Origin: Archangium violaceum
GTDB taxonomy: Bacteria; Myxococcota; Myxococcia; Myxococcales; Myxococcaceae
Direction of reading: 5' to 3'
DNA length: 64,000 nucleotides
Assembly: GCF_016887565.1 (NCBI RefSeq)
Contig: NZ_CP069396.1
Location: 13,149,981-13,213,980, forward strand
Positions 42,023-54,565 of the stretch are shown here, one piece after another. Within the stretch, counting starts at the first letter, position 1, and each line of letters begins with the position of its first letter. The position numbers and the translations under genes were made by a program. The notes under the pieces were generated by a model, which saw nothing but the letters and a program-made list of their open reading frames with translations, was not told where the DNA came from and did not search any database.

Positions 42023-42979
42023 ATGGACGACATCTTCTCACTTCCAGTGCAGACGCCTTCTCCGGCCGCGCGGCCCCTCCACGGCTCCACCCTGAGCTTG
42101 CTGGAGTCCCCCTCGGCCCTGCGTGACCCGGAGGTGCCCTTCTCCGAGCCCGTTCCGGTCCGCGTCCATTCCGTCCGGGGCGCCGGGGGCGTCTCGCTCC
42201 GTGTGTACGACGGGGGCGATCTGTACGGGCCTCCCCTGCTCTTCATCCACGGCTTCTCCCAGTGCCACCTGGCCTGGCGCCGGCAGTTCCAGAGCGCCCT
42301 CGGGCTGGGCTTCCGTCTGGTCGCCGTGGACCTGCGCGGCCATGGCCACTCGGACAAGCCTCGCGATGCCTATGGTGACGGGCGGCTGTGGGCCGAGGAC
42401 CTCCGGGCCGTCATCTCCGAGCTCTCGCTGGAGCGTCCCCTGCTCGTCGCCTGGTCCTACGGCGGCCTGGTCGTCTCCGACTACCTGCGCCACTACGGCC
42501 AGGAGGGGATTTCCGGCGTGAACTTCGTGTCCTCCATGGTGAAGTGCGGCTCCGAGGAGGGCTTCGCCCTGCTCGCGCCCGAGATGCTCGGGCTCATCCC
42601 CGGCCTCTTCGCCCAGGACGAGGCCATCAGCCTCCCCACCCTCGAGCGCTTCGTCTCGCTGCTCCACCACCAGCCCGTGTCGCCGGAGACCCGCGACGCC
42701 GTGCTCGCCTACACCCGGCACGTGCCCCCGCATGTGCGCGAGGCGCTCGGCTCGCGCGTGGTGGACCACGATGACGTGCTGCACCGCCTCACCGTCCCCG
42801 TGCTCGTCTCGCACGGCCTGGAGGACCGTGTCGTGCGCCCCGAGTCCAGCCGCCACATCGCCTCCGTGGTGCCCGGCGCCCTCGTGTCGCTCTACTCCGG
42901 CATCGGCCACTCCCCCTTCTGGGAGGACGCCCGCAGGTTCAACCGCGAGCTGGCCGCCTTCGCCGCCCGGTGCTGGTAG
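42023..42979 (+). CDS. Alpha/beta hydrolase
   Basis: 318 residues from ATG 42023 (GGCAGGA upstream; in-frame GTG 41966 would add 19). Oxyanion LFIHGFSQ, DLRGHGHSDKP, nucleophile Ser in AWSYGG, Asp in HGLEDRVV and His in GIGHSPFWED. This is the full triad of the haloperoxidase/epoxide-hydrolase-like group. Substrate unknown. Confidence 0.85.
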   Translation: MDDIFSLPVQTPSPAARPLHGSTLSLLESPSALRDPEVPFSEPVPVRVHSVRGAGGVSLRVYDGGDLYGPPLLFIHGFSQCHLAWRRQFQSALGLGFRLVAVDLRGHGHSDKPRDAYGDGRLWAEDLRAVISELSLERPLLVAWSYGGLVVSDYLRHYGQEGISGVNFVSSMVKCGSEEGFALLAPEMLGLIPGLFAQDEAISLPTLERFVSLLHHQPVSPETRDAVLAYTRHVPPHVREALGSRVVDHDDVLHRLTVPVLVSHGLEDRVVRPESSRHIASVVPGALVSLYSGIGHSPFWEDARRFNRELAAFAARCW

Positions 42980-42989
42980 GGCCGGCGCT

Positions 42990-43553
42990 TCAGGCCTCGG
43001 TGAAATTCGTGCCGGTGAGGCCCTCGCGCTCCAGGGCCTCCTTGAGGTCCTCGGAGATGATGAGGGCCACCGTCCAGCCCCAGGGGCGGAAGATGCGCGC
43101 GTCCCCCACCTTCGCGGGGTCGATGCGCATGCCCGAGACGACCCGGTACTGACCCACCTTCTCCGGTTGGCCATCTTCGGGCTTCCAGTAGTGCACTTCC
43201 CTGCACCGGGCGTCGTCGATGCAGCGGATGATTCGCAGGGGGTTGAGAATGAACCAGGGTCCCTCGTGGCCGTCCACCTGGACGGGGAGGAACTGGACTT
43301 CCTGGATGCCCAGACGCTCGAAGAGCTGAACGACGCGGCCGTGGACCACGGGGATGGAGAACGCGGCCATGGTGAAGTCCAGTTCCCGCCCATCGGGCCT
43401 CACGGGGAACCGGGTCGTTCCCCAGGGCTCGATCCGTCTGCCTTCGTCGAACTGCCAGGGGTCGATCTTCTGCCCGTGCTCGTCGACGGGGCTTCTCAAG
43501 TGCCATCGATCGAGGGATCGCCTGTCGTCATCCAGGTCGAAGAACCGGTTCAT
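42990..43553 (-). CDS. Imm11-family immunity protein
   Basis: 187 residues: N-terminal MNRFFDLDDD and DRWHLRSPVDEHG, then LDFTMAAFSIPVVHGRV, RIIRCIDD, VVSGMRIDPAKVGDARIF and WGWTVALIISEDLKEALE, the pattern of myxobacterial Imm11 (DUF1629-like) proteins. It starts 12 bp after the toxin gene, so it most likely neutralises that nuclease. Confidence 0.82.
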   Translation of the reverse strand: MNRFFDLDDDRRSLDRWHLRSPVDEHGQKIDPWQFDEGRRIEPWGTTRFPVRPDGRELDFTMAAFSIPVVHGRVVQLFERLGIQEVQFLPVQVDGHEGPWFILNPLRIIRCIDDARCREVHYWKPEDGQPEKVGQYRVVSGMRIDPAKVGDARIFRPWGWTVALIISEDLKEALEREGLTGTNFTEA

Positions 43554-43565
43554 GCACTCGCCCTT

Positions 43566-44882
43566 TCAATCCACCGTCTTCGTTGCCAGCTGGTGCAGCT
43601 GAGCGCCGGGAGTGCATATCTCTTTCGCCAGCTTTCTCAATGCCTCCACCAGCATGCTGCGACAATGCTCGGTCGATCGGCATTGTAGGACCGCGATCCT
43701 CAGCCTGCGGTACACTTCCAAGTGGTACGCCTCTGGATGGGGGCCTTTGTGCCCCTTGAGGTAGACGAGGTTTTCGGCAGCATCCAGACTCATTCCCGCC
43801 ATCTGGAAGAGTTCATCGAACTGCGGTGTCCACGGACCGCCCCGGTACGTCGAAATTTCATTCTTGTTGGTGGCGAGGTGGTGCCACTGGTAGCCGTCCT
43901 TCTTCTCGGCGCCATCGGTGCAGGCGCTGCCCGCCGCGCCCGCCGCACTGGCCGCCGTGCCGGTCGCCACTCTGGTGATGATGACGGTGCCGTCGGCCAC
44001 CATCCGCACCTCCGACGCGCTCACCAGCGTCGCTCCTCCCTCCCATGCGAACCGGGGCGGCAGTAGCGACCCGAGGCCGCCCTCGGGCACCCGGGGCAGG
44101 CCCTTGGCTACTCCCACGCTCGCCACCAGCATCAGCACCCGCAGCGCCGTGCCTCCCATGGCCCTGCCGAAGTGTTCCGCCGCCGCCTCGAGTTGCTGCA
44201 CCGTCCTGGCTGAGTCCGTCTCCTGGTACAGCCGCACGCAGGCCCGTGCCAGCTGGGTGAGCTCCAGCACGCCCACCGTCAGCGCCAACACCACCGTCAG
44301 CGTCGCGGCGAAGGCCTTGGTGAAGACGGGCTCGGGCGCCAGCCACGCCGCGAAGTACACCAGCACCGAGAGGGCCACGCTCGCCAGGAAGACGGGCGAG
44401 CGGAACAGTTCCCCCGCCGCCTCGCGCACGCCCTCGCCCATGTAGCGGGGCGAGAGCTTCAGGGCCAGGACGAGGGGACTGTTCTCCAGGGACTGGGGCA
44501 GCGGCAGCAGCGGTGGGCCGTACCTGGACAGGTACTCCTCTCTCAAGCGCACTTCCCATTCCGCGGGCTGGTTCTGGCTCGTCCCCGCTGATGCCAGGAC
44601 GAGCCGCAGCCGGGACTTCTCTTTCAGGGGCAAGGAGTCGTACAGCGCCACGAGCGCCTTCCTCGCCTCCTCCACGCTCAGGTGCTCCAGTGCACGGTCG
44701 CGCGCCACCGGCTCGAAGGAGAGCCGCAGCTTGCCTCCGGGCAGCTCGCTCGTTCTCACCACCTGAGGCTCCGCCCGCGGGCCTACGCCCTCAGGGATTC
44801 CAGCCGGTGACGTGACGCACGAGAGGGGTAGAAGGAGCAACAGGACCACGGCGACGCGCGGCAATGCGAGCGGTCTCCTCAT
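43566..44882 (-). CDS. AHH-nuclease toxin lipoprotein (SitA-like)
   Basis: 438 residues. Lipobox LPLSC (Cys22); an N-terminal soluble region; two or three hydrophobic segments (about 163-212 and 245-260); and a C-terminal HNH/AHH-type nuclease domain with WHHLATNKN (His334-His335) and GHKGPHPEAYH (His378, His382, His387). The layout of lipoprotein signal plus C-terminal toxin plus adjacent immunity gene is that of the SitA toxins that myxobacteria pass by outer-membrane exchange. That delivery route is inferred. The immunity gene follows 12 bp downstream. Confidence 0.78.
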   Translation of the reverse strand: MRRPLALPRVAVVLLLLLPLSCVTSPAGIPEGVGPRAEPQVVRTSELPGGKLRLSFEPVARDRALEHLSVEEARKALVALYDSLPLKEKSRLRLVLASAGTSQNQPAEWEVRLREEYLSRYGPPLLPLPQSLENSPLVLALKLSPRYMGEGVREAAGELFRSPVFLASVALSVLVYFAAWLAPEPVFTKAFAATLTVVLALTVGVLELTQLARACVRLYQETDSARTVQQLEAAAEHFGRAMGGTALRVLMLVASVGVAKGLPRVPEGGLGSLLPPRFAWEGGATLVSASEVRMVADGTVIITRVATGTAASAAGAAGSACTDGAEKKDGYQWHHLATNKNEISTYRGGPWTPQFDELFQMAGMSLDAAENLVYLKGHKGPHPEAYHLEVYRRLRIAVLQCRSTEHCRSMLVEALRKLAKEICTPGAQLHQLATKTVD

Positions 44883-45185
44883 GGCCCGACAGCATGCACG
44901 ACACGCGGGATGCCGCGCGTTGGTTCGTCATGGCGCGCGTGTTGGTCTTCTCTCGTGGCTCGTGCGTGCTCCAGGGACGGAACCCGGGGCGGATATACCC
45001 TCACCCCAGCCCTCTCCCAGAGGGAGAGGGGGCTTTCACGGCTCCGCTCGTTTGCTCCCCCGGGTCACTTACCCTCCCCTCTCTTTCTCCCCTTTACCCT
45101 CGTCGGGAACATGGACGGAGCATGCCCGGTTGGTAGCTTCCGCACGCTGTCCCGGAACCTCCTCGCGAAAAGCAGGCCTTCCCGC
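44883..45185. other. 303-bp divergent intergenic region with a palindrome copy
   Basis: Separates the toxin gene (minus) from the M16 gene (plus). It contains the repeat at 44998-45031 and, at about 45070, a degenerate pyrimidine-rich stretch that may be the decayed second unit of a doublet. No other feature seen. Confidence 0.45.
44998..45031 (+). repeat. Interspersed palindrome between toxin and M16 genes
   Basis: CCCTCACCCCAGCCCTCTCC then CAGAGGGAGAGGGG. Confidence 0.92.
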
Positions 45186-47996
<2,811 letters not shown>

Positions 47997-48012
47997 TCCC
48001 TCTCCGTCACTT

Positions 48013-48046
48013 CCCCTCTCCCTCCGGGAGAGGGTCGGGGTGAGGG
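48013..48046 (-). repeat. Interspersed palindrome, inverted orientation, with a partial second copy
   Basis: CCCCTCTCCCTCCGGGAGAG then GGTCGGGGTGAGGG; the complement matches the family. At 48072-48082 the first 11 bases of another unit (CCCTCACCCCG) remain, right before the methyltransferase stop. This is the only copy on the minus strand. Confidence 0.88.
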
Positions 48047-48084
48047 TCGTGCGGCCCCCGGGTCGCCACTGCCCTCACCCCGTT

Positions 48085-48717
48085 TCATTTCGTGGCGATG
48101 GCACAGGCGATGGGCACCGACCCCGCGGGCCTGAGCTCCGTGGTGACGTCCTGGAACCCGCTGGCGTTCAGCAGCGCGGCGAGCTCCACCGCCGTCTCCC
48201 GCGACGTCCGCGCATTGGCGCCGCTCGAGCGGGGTTGCACCGCGAGCACCAGTCGCCCACCCGGCCGGAGCACGCGGTACAGCTCCCGGGTGACGGCGAG
48301 GGGCTCGGGCCAGAACTGCGCGGAGTTGATGGAAAAGGCCTTGTCGAAGGAGCCATCCGGAAAGGCGAGGGAACCGGCGTCTCCGGCGTGGAGCTCCACC
48401 CTGCCGGCGCGAATGGCGTCGGCGTTGCGGCGCCGGGCCTGCTCCACCATGACGCCCGACTGATCCACTCCGGCGACGAAGGCGGCGATGCGGCTGACGC
48501 GGTGGATGTCGACCCCCGGGCCGAAGCCGACCTCCAGGATGCGCTCACCGGGGCGCGGGTCCACCCGCGTGAGCACCGACAGGCTGCGCCCCCGGTTCTT
48601 CCAGGCCATGAGCCGGCCGGCGAGCGCGCCCAGCAGTCCCTCCGGCCTGCCGAAATGACGCATCCACCCGGGCATCCGGGAGCTCGCGACGAGCCGTGGA
48701 GGGGCGCCCGGGTGCAC
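48085..48717 (-). CDS. SAM-dependent methyltransferase
   Basis: 210 residues from GTG 48717. Motif I ILEVGFGPGVD, VAGVDQSGVM, HAGDAGSLAFP, LRPGGRLVLAV, a UbiE/Methyltransf_11-type fold. It starts three bases after the cysteine desulfurase stop, so the two are cotranscribed. Confidence 0.85.
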   Translation of the reverse strand: MHPGAPPRLVASSRMPGWMRHFGRPEGLLGALAGRLMAWKNRGRSLSVLTRVDPRPGERILEVGFGPGVDIHRVSRIAAFVAGVDQSGVMVEQARRRNADAIRAGRVELHAGDAGSLAFPDGSFDKAFSINSAQFWPEPLAVTRELYRVLRPGGRLVLAVQPRSSGANARTSRETAVELAALLNASGFQDVTTELRPAGSVPIACAIATK

Positions 48718-48720
48718 GCC

Positions 48721-50067
48721 TCACCCCACCGCGGAGACCTGGCTCCGGCTCACCGCCTGGTACCGGGGGCTCATCGCGCGCAGCTTCTGGACGGACTCCA
48801 CCACCAGCCTGCTCACGTGGTCCACCTCCTCCTCGGTGTTGAAGCGGCCCAGTCCGAAGCGGATGGACGAGTGCGCCAGGTCATCCTCCACGCCGCACGC
48901 CTTCAACACGTACGAGGGCTCCAGCGCCGCCGTGGAGCAGGCCGAGCCCGAGGAGAGGGCCACGTCCTTGAGCGCCATCATCAACGCCTCGCCCTCCACG
49001 AAGGCGAACGAGACGTTGATGTTGCCCGGCAGCCGGTGCTCGAGCGACCCGTTCAACGTGAGCAGCTCCAAGTGCGAGAACAGGCCCTGGCGCAGCCGCT
49101 CCCGGAGCCGGAGCACGTGGGTGGACTCCTGCTCGAGCTCCTCCAGGGCCAGCTGCGCCGCCTTCCCGAATCCCACGATGGCCGGGACGTTCAGCGTGCC
49201 GGAGCGCACCCCCTTCTCCTGGTCCCCGCCTTCGATCATCGGCGTGAGCCGCACCCGGGGATTGCTCCGCACGTACAGCGCCCCCACTCCCTTGGGGCCA
49301 TACATCTTGTGCGAGGAGAGCGACACCAGGTCCACCTTCGCCTCCTCCACGTCGAAGGGCACCCGCCCCAATCCCTGCACCGCGTCACAGTGGAAGAGGA
49401 TGCCCTTGCGTCGACAAAGCTCCCCGATGGCGTTGACCGGCTGGATCGTCCCAATCTCATTGTTGGCGAGCATGACGCTGACCAGCAGCGTCTTGTCCGT
49501 CATGGCCGCCTCGAGCCGCTTCAGGTCCACCCGCCCATCCTTCTCCACCTCCAGATAGGTCACCCGCGCGCCCGGCATCGGCATCCGTAGCCAGCGCTGG
49601 AAGACCTCGTCCCGCTCGAAGTCGTGTCGGGCGGCCAGCGCGGCTTGGTTTTCCGGGGTGACTTCCTGTCCGCTGACCTCCGACAGCCGAAGCCTCTTCA
49701 ACCCCTCGATGTGCTCGGCTCGCGTCCGCTCCAGACGCTTGCAGGCCTCGAGCACCGCCTTGTGCTCGGTTTTCAAGGTAATGAGATGATCTCCCCTTGC
49801 CTTGTAGGCCTCCACCACGCCCTTGATGGCGAGGTTGTCGGACTCGGTGGCGCCGGAGGTGAAGATGATCTCCCGCTTCTCCGCGCCAATCAGCTCCGCC
49901 ACCTGTGCGCGCGCCCTCTCGACGGCCGCCTCCGCCTTGCGGCCATGGGAGTGATTGCGCGACGCGGCATTTCCGAACTCTTCCTTCAGATACGGCAGCA
50001 TCGCCTCCAGCACCCGCGGGTCCACGGGCGTGGTGGCATGGTTGTCCATGTAGATGGGGAGTTTCAC
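48721..50067 (-). CDS. Cysteine desulfurase, IscS/NifS type, with an internal insertion
   Basis: 448 residues. PLP Lys254 in [10 protein letters not shown], His in KTEHKAVLE, and catalytic Cys377 in SSGSACSTA. It removes sulfur from L-cysteine for Fe-S and thio-cofactor synthesis. Compared with IscS (about 400 residues), about 50 extra residues (roughly 113-165) sit between [15 protein letters not shown] and VTYLEV. No iscU or iscA is adjacent, and the partner here is a methyltransferase. Confidence 0.93.
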   Translation of the reverse strand: MKLPIYMDNHATTPVDPRVLEAMLPYLKEEFGNAASRNHSHGRKAEAAVERARAQVAELIGAEKREIIFTSGATESDNLAIKGVVEAYKARGDHLITLKTEHKAVLEACKRLERTRAEHIEGLKRLRLSEVSGQEVTPENQAALAARHDFERDEVFQRWLRMPMPGARVTYLEVEKDGRVDLKRLEAAMTDKTLLVSVMLANNEIGTIQPVNAIGELCRRKGILFHCDAVQGLGRVPFDVEEAKVDLVSLSSHKMYGPKGVGALYVRSNPRVRLTPMIEGGDQEKGVRSGTLNVPAIVGFGKAAQLALEELEQESTHVLRLRERLRQGLFSHLELLTLNGSLEHRLPGNINVSFAFVEGEALMMALKDVALSSGSACSTAALEPSYVLKACGVEDDLAHSSIRFGLGRFNTEEEVDHVSRLVVESVQKLRAMSPRYQAVSRSQVSAVG

Positions 50068-50238
50068 GGGAGCCTTTCGGGTGTCCGGCCGGCGGCGCGG
50101 ATGTCTCCGTCACCCGCGCATCATGGCCGCGCTGTCTGACATCTGACAAAAAGAATTGTTTTCGTCCCGCTGTCAATAGTATTCACATCCATGAAGTGAT
50201 TCCGACAGTTGCAACCGGGTTTTGAATCCCGAGGCACA
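50068..50238. promoter_or_regulatory. AT-rich divergent promoter region
   Basis: 171 bp between the desulfurase (minus) and the TauE/SafE gene (plus), with the lowest GC in the area. A perfect TTGACA on the minus strand (top TGTCAA at 50171-50176) is a -35 candidate for the desulfurase. A top-strand TTGTTT...TATTCA pair (50156-50185, 18-bp spacer) may serve the other gene. TCTGACA is repeated directly at 50135-50148. Confidence 0.45.
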
Positions 50239-51003
50239 ATGACATTCGTCCAGGGTTTCGTCCTGCTGCTGGCCTCGTTCGGGGCGGGAGCATTGAAGGC
50301 AGTGGCGGGGGGCGGGACGTTCTTGATCTTCCCCGCGTTGATGTTCACCGGGGTGGACCCCATCCGCGCCAATGCCACCAGCACCGTCGCCCTGTGGCCG
50401 GGTGACGTCGCCAGCGCGCTCGCCTACCGCCGCGAGATGCAAGGACTGGGACGGCTCACCGCGTTATTGAGTGTGGCGAGCCTGCTCGGCGCCGCCATTG
50501 GCGCCATCCTGCTGCTCAACAGCTCGCGCGCCACCTTCGGCGCGCTCGTCCCCATCATGCTCCTGGCGGCCACCCTGCTCTTCAATTTCGGGAGTCCGTT
50601 GCTCGCCAGGCTCCGCGGAGTGTCAGAGGCCGATGCTCCTCCGCTCCCCCTGGGCCTCTCCCTGGTGTTGCAGTTCCTCGTCTCCATCTATGGAGGCTAT
50701 TTCGGCGCGGGACTCGGCATCCTGATGCTCTCCCTCTTCTCCCTCATGGGGTTGAAGAACATCCACCAGGCCAATGCGCTCAAGTCCGTGCTGGGCGTCA
50801 TCCTCAATGGGCTCGTCACCGCCATCTTCGTGGGCGCCGATGCCATCGCCTGGGAGCACGGCGTGCTCGTGACGATGGGCACCACCTCCGGCAGCTTCCT
50901 CGGCGCCGTCCTGGCCCAGCGCGTCGAGCCCGCGCGCGTCCGCTCCTTCGTGGGCGCCACCGCCTGGGCCATGACGGGTTATTACTTCTGGCGCGGTGCC
51001 TGA
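50239..51003 (+). CDS. TauE/SafE-family sulfite/sulfonate exporter-like membrane protein
   Basis: 254 residues from ATG 50239 (GAGG upstream). About seven hydrophobic segments; GAGALKAVAGGGTFLIFPALM and GGYFGAGLGILMLSLFSLMG are the two family repeats. Probably transports sulfur anions or other small organic anions. Divergent from a cysteine desulfurase, which fits a sulfur theme but does not prove it. Confidence 0.88.
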   Translation: MTFVQGFVLLLASFGAGALKAVAGGGTFLIFPALMFTGVDPIRANATSTVALWPGDVASALAYRREMQGLGRLTALLSVASLLGAAIGAILLLNSSRATFGALVPIMLLAATLLFNFGSPLLARLRGVSEADAPPLPLGLSLVLQFLVSIYGGYFGAGLGILMLSLFSLMGLKNIHQANALKSVLGVILNGLVTAIFVGADAIAWEHGVLVTMGTTSGSFLGAVLAQRVEPARVRSFVGATAWAMTGYYFWRGA

Positions 51004-51076
51004 ATCCTGGCGCGTGTCTGAATCCCTACCTGCCTACCGACTGGTCGGGTTTCTCCCGGCTGTCGCGGTGCGTTAT

Positions 51077-51096
51077 GGGAATTCGAGAGGATTCCC
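51077..51096. promoter_or_regulatory. Inverted repeat GGGAAT-8-ATTCCC
   Basis: 20-bp dyad 74 bp after the TauE/SafE stop and 56 bp before the HIT-fusion start. A weak terminator or an operator for the downstream operon. Confidence 0.4.
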
Positions 51097-51151
51097 AATG
51101 TCACGGTGCGGCAAAGAAATCGTCACGGAGCGTATGTCAGACCGTTGACAG

Positions 51152-52372
51152 ATGATGAGCCATTACCTCATAAACACTGACCCGCAAATCAAAGGGAGGT
51201 CGGGCTTGTCTTCTTCTTCGGGAAATACCGGGGGACGTCTCTATCAATTTGGAATCCTGAGCGACGTTTCCCAGAGGGAAGTTCGCAACCAGTTCGATGG
51301 ATGTCGACTGTGTTGGGCTATCTCGGAGGAGGGCCAAAGACATCCGGCGAACATGATCGTCCATTCCACGGACGAGCACGTCATCCTGCCGGCGCTGGGC
51401 TCCATCATCGAGGGGTATGTGATGCTCGTCTCCAAGCGGCATCGCAGCTCGGTGGCCACGCTGAAGGCTCCCCAGGCGGACCAGGTGCAGAGGGAAATCG
51501 AGTCCGTGCTCGCCCTGGTCCAAAAGCAGACGCCCGCCACCCGCTGGGTGGTGTTCGAGCATGGCACCACGCTCGACTGTGGTCTCAAGGCCTGCTGTGT
51601 GGATCATCTCCACCTGCACCTGCTGCCGGTGGACATGGACCTGGCGGCGGATCTCGCCACCCGGCTGTCGTGCGAGGCGCGGCGCATCGAGGCCATGCAC
51701 GAGCTGCGGCAGGTGCGTGAGTCCGGCGCCGACAATTACATCTACGTCCGCAACCCGGACGGCGCGCACTACGTCCTCACCCCGCCCGCCTATTCCTCCC
51801 AGTTCGTCCGCCAGGTGCTCGCCGAGCGCAGCGGCAAGGGCGACCGCTGGAACTGGCAGCACCACCCCATGGAGGATGACTCGGTCAAGACCGTGCGCAT
51901 GTTCCGCGACGCGGGCATCACCCCTCGCGGCATCTACTACGCCCACGCCATCGAGGACCTCTCCACCGCCGAGGTGAAGGAGAACATCCAGCAGGCGCGC
52001 GCCACCCTGGCCCGCCACTGCCCCCAGGCCACCCTGTTCTCCATGTACGAGCTCCTGGAGAAGTCCCTCAAGGAGATCGACCTGCCCGAGGACCGGCTCA
52101 ATGCCTATCTCGTCGAGACCGAGCGCAGGTTCATCGAGGCGTCGGATCTGCTCATCGTCGACCTGTCGCGCCCCAACTGGCAGTACGTCGGCTCGCTGAT
52201 GGAGATCGTCTACGCCGCCGAGGTGGGTATCCCCGTGGTCGCCATCGTGGGGGATTCCACCATCCAGGGCCGCCGCTGGCTCAAGGCCCACGTCACCCGC
52301 TTCGTGAAGACCGCCGACGAGGCCTTCGCCCTCGCTCCGAGCCTCCTCCAGAAGCCCGCGCAGGCCCGGTAG
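51152..52372 (+). CDS. HIT domain fused to a deoxyribosyltransferase-like (TIR-fold) domain
   Basis: 406 residues from ATG 51152 (ATG 51155 equal). The N-terminal HIT domain (about 45-165) has zinc-type CRLC (51-54) and the triad HLHLH (152-156). The C-terminal domain (about 258-400) has the nucleoside 2-deoxyribosyltransferase layout: strand IYYAHAIEDL, helix FIEASDLLIVDLSRP, and Glu351 in the GSLMEIVYAAEVGIPVVAI block. This suggests hydrolysis of a nucleotide conjugate followed by, or coupled to, cleavage of an N-glycosidic bond. Its stop is 10 bp before gpsA. No ribosome site is obvious. Confidence 0.75.
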   Translation: MMSHYLINTDPQIKGRSGLSSSSGNTGGRLYQFGILSDVSQREVRNQFDGCRLCWAISEEGQRHPANMIVHSTDEHVILPALGSIIEGYVMLVSKRHRSSVATLKAPQADQVQREIESVLALVQKQTPATRWVVFEHGTTLDCGLKACCVDHLHLHLLPVDMDLAADLATRLSCEARRIEAMHELRQVRESGADNYIYVRNPDGAHYVLTPPAYSSQFVRQVLAERSGKGDRWNWQHHPMEDDSVKTVRMFRDAGITPRGIYYAHAIEDLSTAEVKENIQQARATLARHCPQATLFSMYELLEKSLKEIDLPEDRLNAYLVETERRFIEASDLLIVDLSRPNWQYVGSLMEIVYAAEVGIPVVAIVGDSTIQGRRWLKAHVTRFVKTADEAFALAPSLLQKPAQAR

Positions 52373-52382
52373 TCTCCCGTTC

Positions 52383-53384
52383 ATGCGTGTCTGCGTTCTC
52401 GGCTCCGGCCCCTTCGGCACCTCCCTGGCCAATGTGTTGGCCGTGCATTGCGACCAGGTCTGGCTCTGGGGCCGCAACGAGCAGGTGGTCTCCAGCGTCA
52501 ACTCGCGGCACGAGAATGGCGTCTACCTGGCTGGTATTCCGCTCTCACCGAGAATCCGCGCCACGTTGTCCATGGAGGAGGCGCTGGAGGGGGCGCGGCT
52601 CGTGGTGTCCGCCGTCCCCTCGCACGTCACCCGCGAGGTGATGCGCGCCGCCCTCCCCCATCTGCCGTCCGGCGTTCCCATCCTCACCGTGTCCAAGGCA
52701 CTCGAGAATGGGACGCTCTTCACGATGACGCAGCTGTTGGAGGACTGTCTCCCCAAGGCCTTCCACCCCTTCATCGCCCTGCTGTCCGGCCCCTCCTTCG
52801 CCCAGGAGCTGGCCCAGCGGCGGCCCACCACGGTGACCATCGCCGCCCGCGACGAGCAGGTGGCGCGCGACTGCCAACGGCTGTTCCAGACCGAGACGCT
52901 CCGCACCTACACCACCACGGATGTCATCGGGGTCGAGATTGGCGGGGCGTTGAAGAACGTCATCGCCCTGGCCGTGGGGATGACCGAGGGGCTGGGCTTC
53001 GGTTTCAACACGCGGGCCTCCCTCATCACCTGGGGGCTGCAGGAGATTTCCCGGCTGGCCGTGCACCTGGGCGCGGACCCGCGCACCCTCAGCGGACTGT
53101 CCGGCATGGGGGACCTGGTGCTCACCTGCACCGGCGAGCTGTCCCGGAGCTGGCAGGTGGGCTTCGAGCTGGCCCGGGACCGCGCCCTGGAGGACATCCT
53201 CCGCTCCATCAAGAAGCCCTCCATCGAGGGCGTGAAGACGGCCCTGAGCGCGCATGCGCTCTCGCAGCGCACCGGGGTGGAGCTTCCCATCTGCCACCAG
53301 GTGTACCTCGTCACCCACCAGGGCAAGCGCGCTCGTGACGCGATGACGGAGGTCGTCGAGCGGCAGTTCCGGCAAGCCGCGTAA
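52383..53384 (+). CDS. gpsA: NAD(P)H-dependent glycerol-3-phosphate dehydrogenase
   Basis: 333 residues. Rossmann motif VLGSGPFGTSLA, LSGPSFAQEL, catalytic Lys in EIGGALKNVIALAVG, GLSGMGDLVLTCTG, SIEGVKTA. It reduces dihydroxyacetone phosphate to sn-glycerol-3-phosphate for phospholipid synthesis. Middle gene of a HIT-fusion/gpsA/HIT operon. Confidence 0.96.
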   Translation: MRVCVLGSGPFGTSLANVLAVHCDQVWLWGRNEQVVSSVNSRHENGVYLAGIPLSPRIRATLSMEEALEGARLVVSAVPSHVTREVMRAALPHLPSGVPILTVSKALENGTLFTMTQLLEDCLPKAFHPFIALLSGPSFAQELAQRRPTTVTIAARDEQVARDCQRLFQTETLRTYTTTDVIGVEIGGALKNVIALAVGMTEGLGFGFNTRASLITWGLQEISRLAVHLGADPRTLSGLSGMGDLVLTCTGELSRSWQVGFELARDRALEDILRSIKKPSIEGVKTALSAHALSQRTGVELPICHQVYLVTHQGKRARDAMTEVVERQFRQAA

Positions 53385-53414
53385 GGTAGGGCTCTCCCAG
53401 CCCCGAGGCCCTCC

Positions 53415-53798
53415 ATGTCGTCCTCCTCTTTCTCGCAGGTCCCCCGGGAACGGTGGGTCGCCTCCAACCGGCTGGCCTTCGCCATCCGGGACGCCAACCC
53501 GGTGAGCCCGGGGCATACCCTGGTGATTCCCCACCGGCTGGTGGCCACCTGGTTCGAGGCCTCGCTGGAGGAGCAGCACGCCCTCCTCGCGCTGGTGGAC
53601 GAGGTGCGGCGCGCGCTGGACGCGAGCCACCGGCCGGATGGGTACAACGTGGGCTTCAACGTGGGAGAGGCCGCGGGACAGACGGTGTTCCACCTGCACG
53701 TGCACGTCATCCCGCGCTACCGCGGAGACATGGAGGACCCGCGCGGCGGCGTGCGCCATGTCATCCCCAGCAAGGGGAACTACCTGCTGCCCAGGTAG
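53415..53798 (+). CDS. HIT-family hydrolase
   Basis: 127 residues: NPVSPGHTLVIPHR and the catalytic HLHVHVIPR near the C-terminus, as in Hint/FHIT-like proteins that cleave nucleotide phosphoramidates or dinucleotides. It starts 30 bp after gpsA. Confidence 0.92.
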   Translation: MSSSSFSQVPRERWVASNRLAFAIRDANPVSPGHTLVIPHRLVATWFEASLEEQHALLALVDEVRRALDASHRPDGYNVGFNVGEAAGQTVFHLHVHVIPRYRGDMEDPRGGVRHVIPSKGNYLLPR

Positions 53799-53804
53799 GT
53801 CGCC

Positions 53805-54437
<633 letters not shown>

Positions 54438-54565
54438 ACGGGCAGACTACACCCGACTTGAAACGTTGTGTAGCCCTGGGTGACTGTAAAGGTGACCTTC
54501 CTCCGGCGCTTCGGCGGGCCGCTGCCTCCCCGGCGAGCGTGCGAGCGCGGAAGAAGGCTCCCGCG

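Noticed and set aside
41689..42357. N-terminal extension of SppA to 42357
   Set aside because: It overlaps the hydrolase gene and has a random-like Arg/Ser-rich composition. The membrane anchor starts at ATG 41688.
44910..45185. N-terminal extension of the M16 protease to 44910
   Set aside because: The extension translates the interspersed palindrome and pyrimidine-rich DNA. A proper signal peptide begins at ATG 45186.
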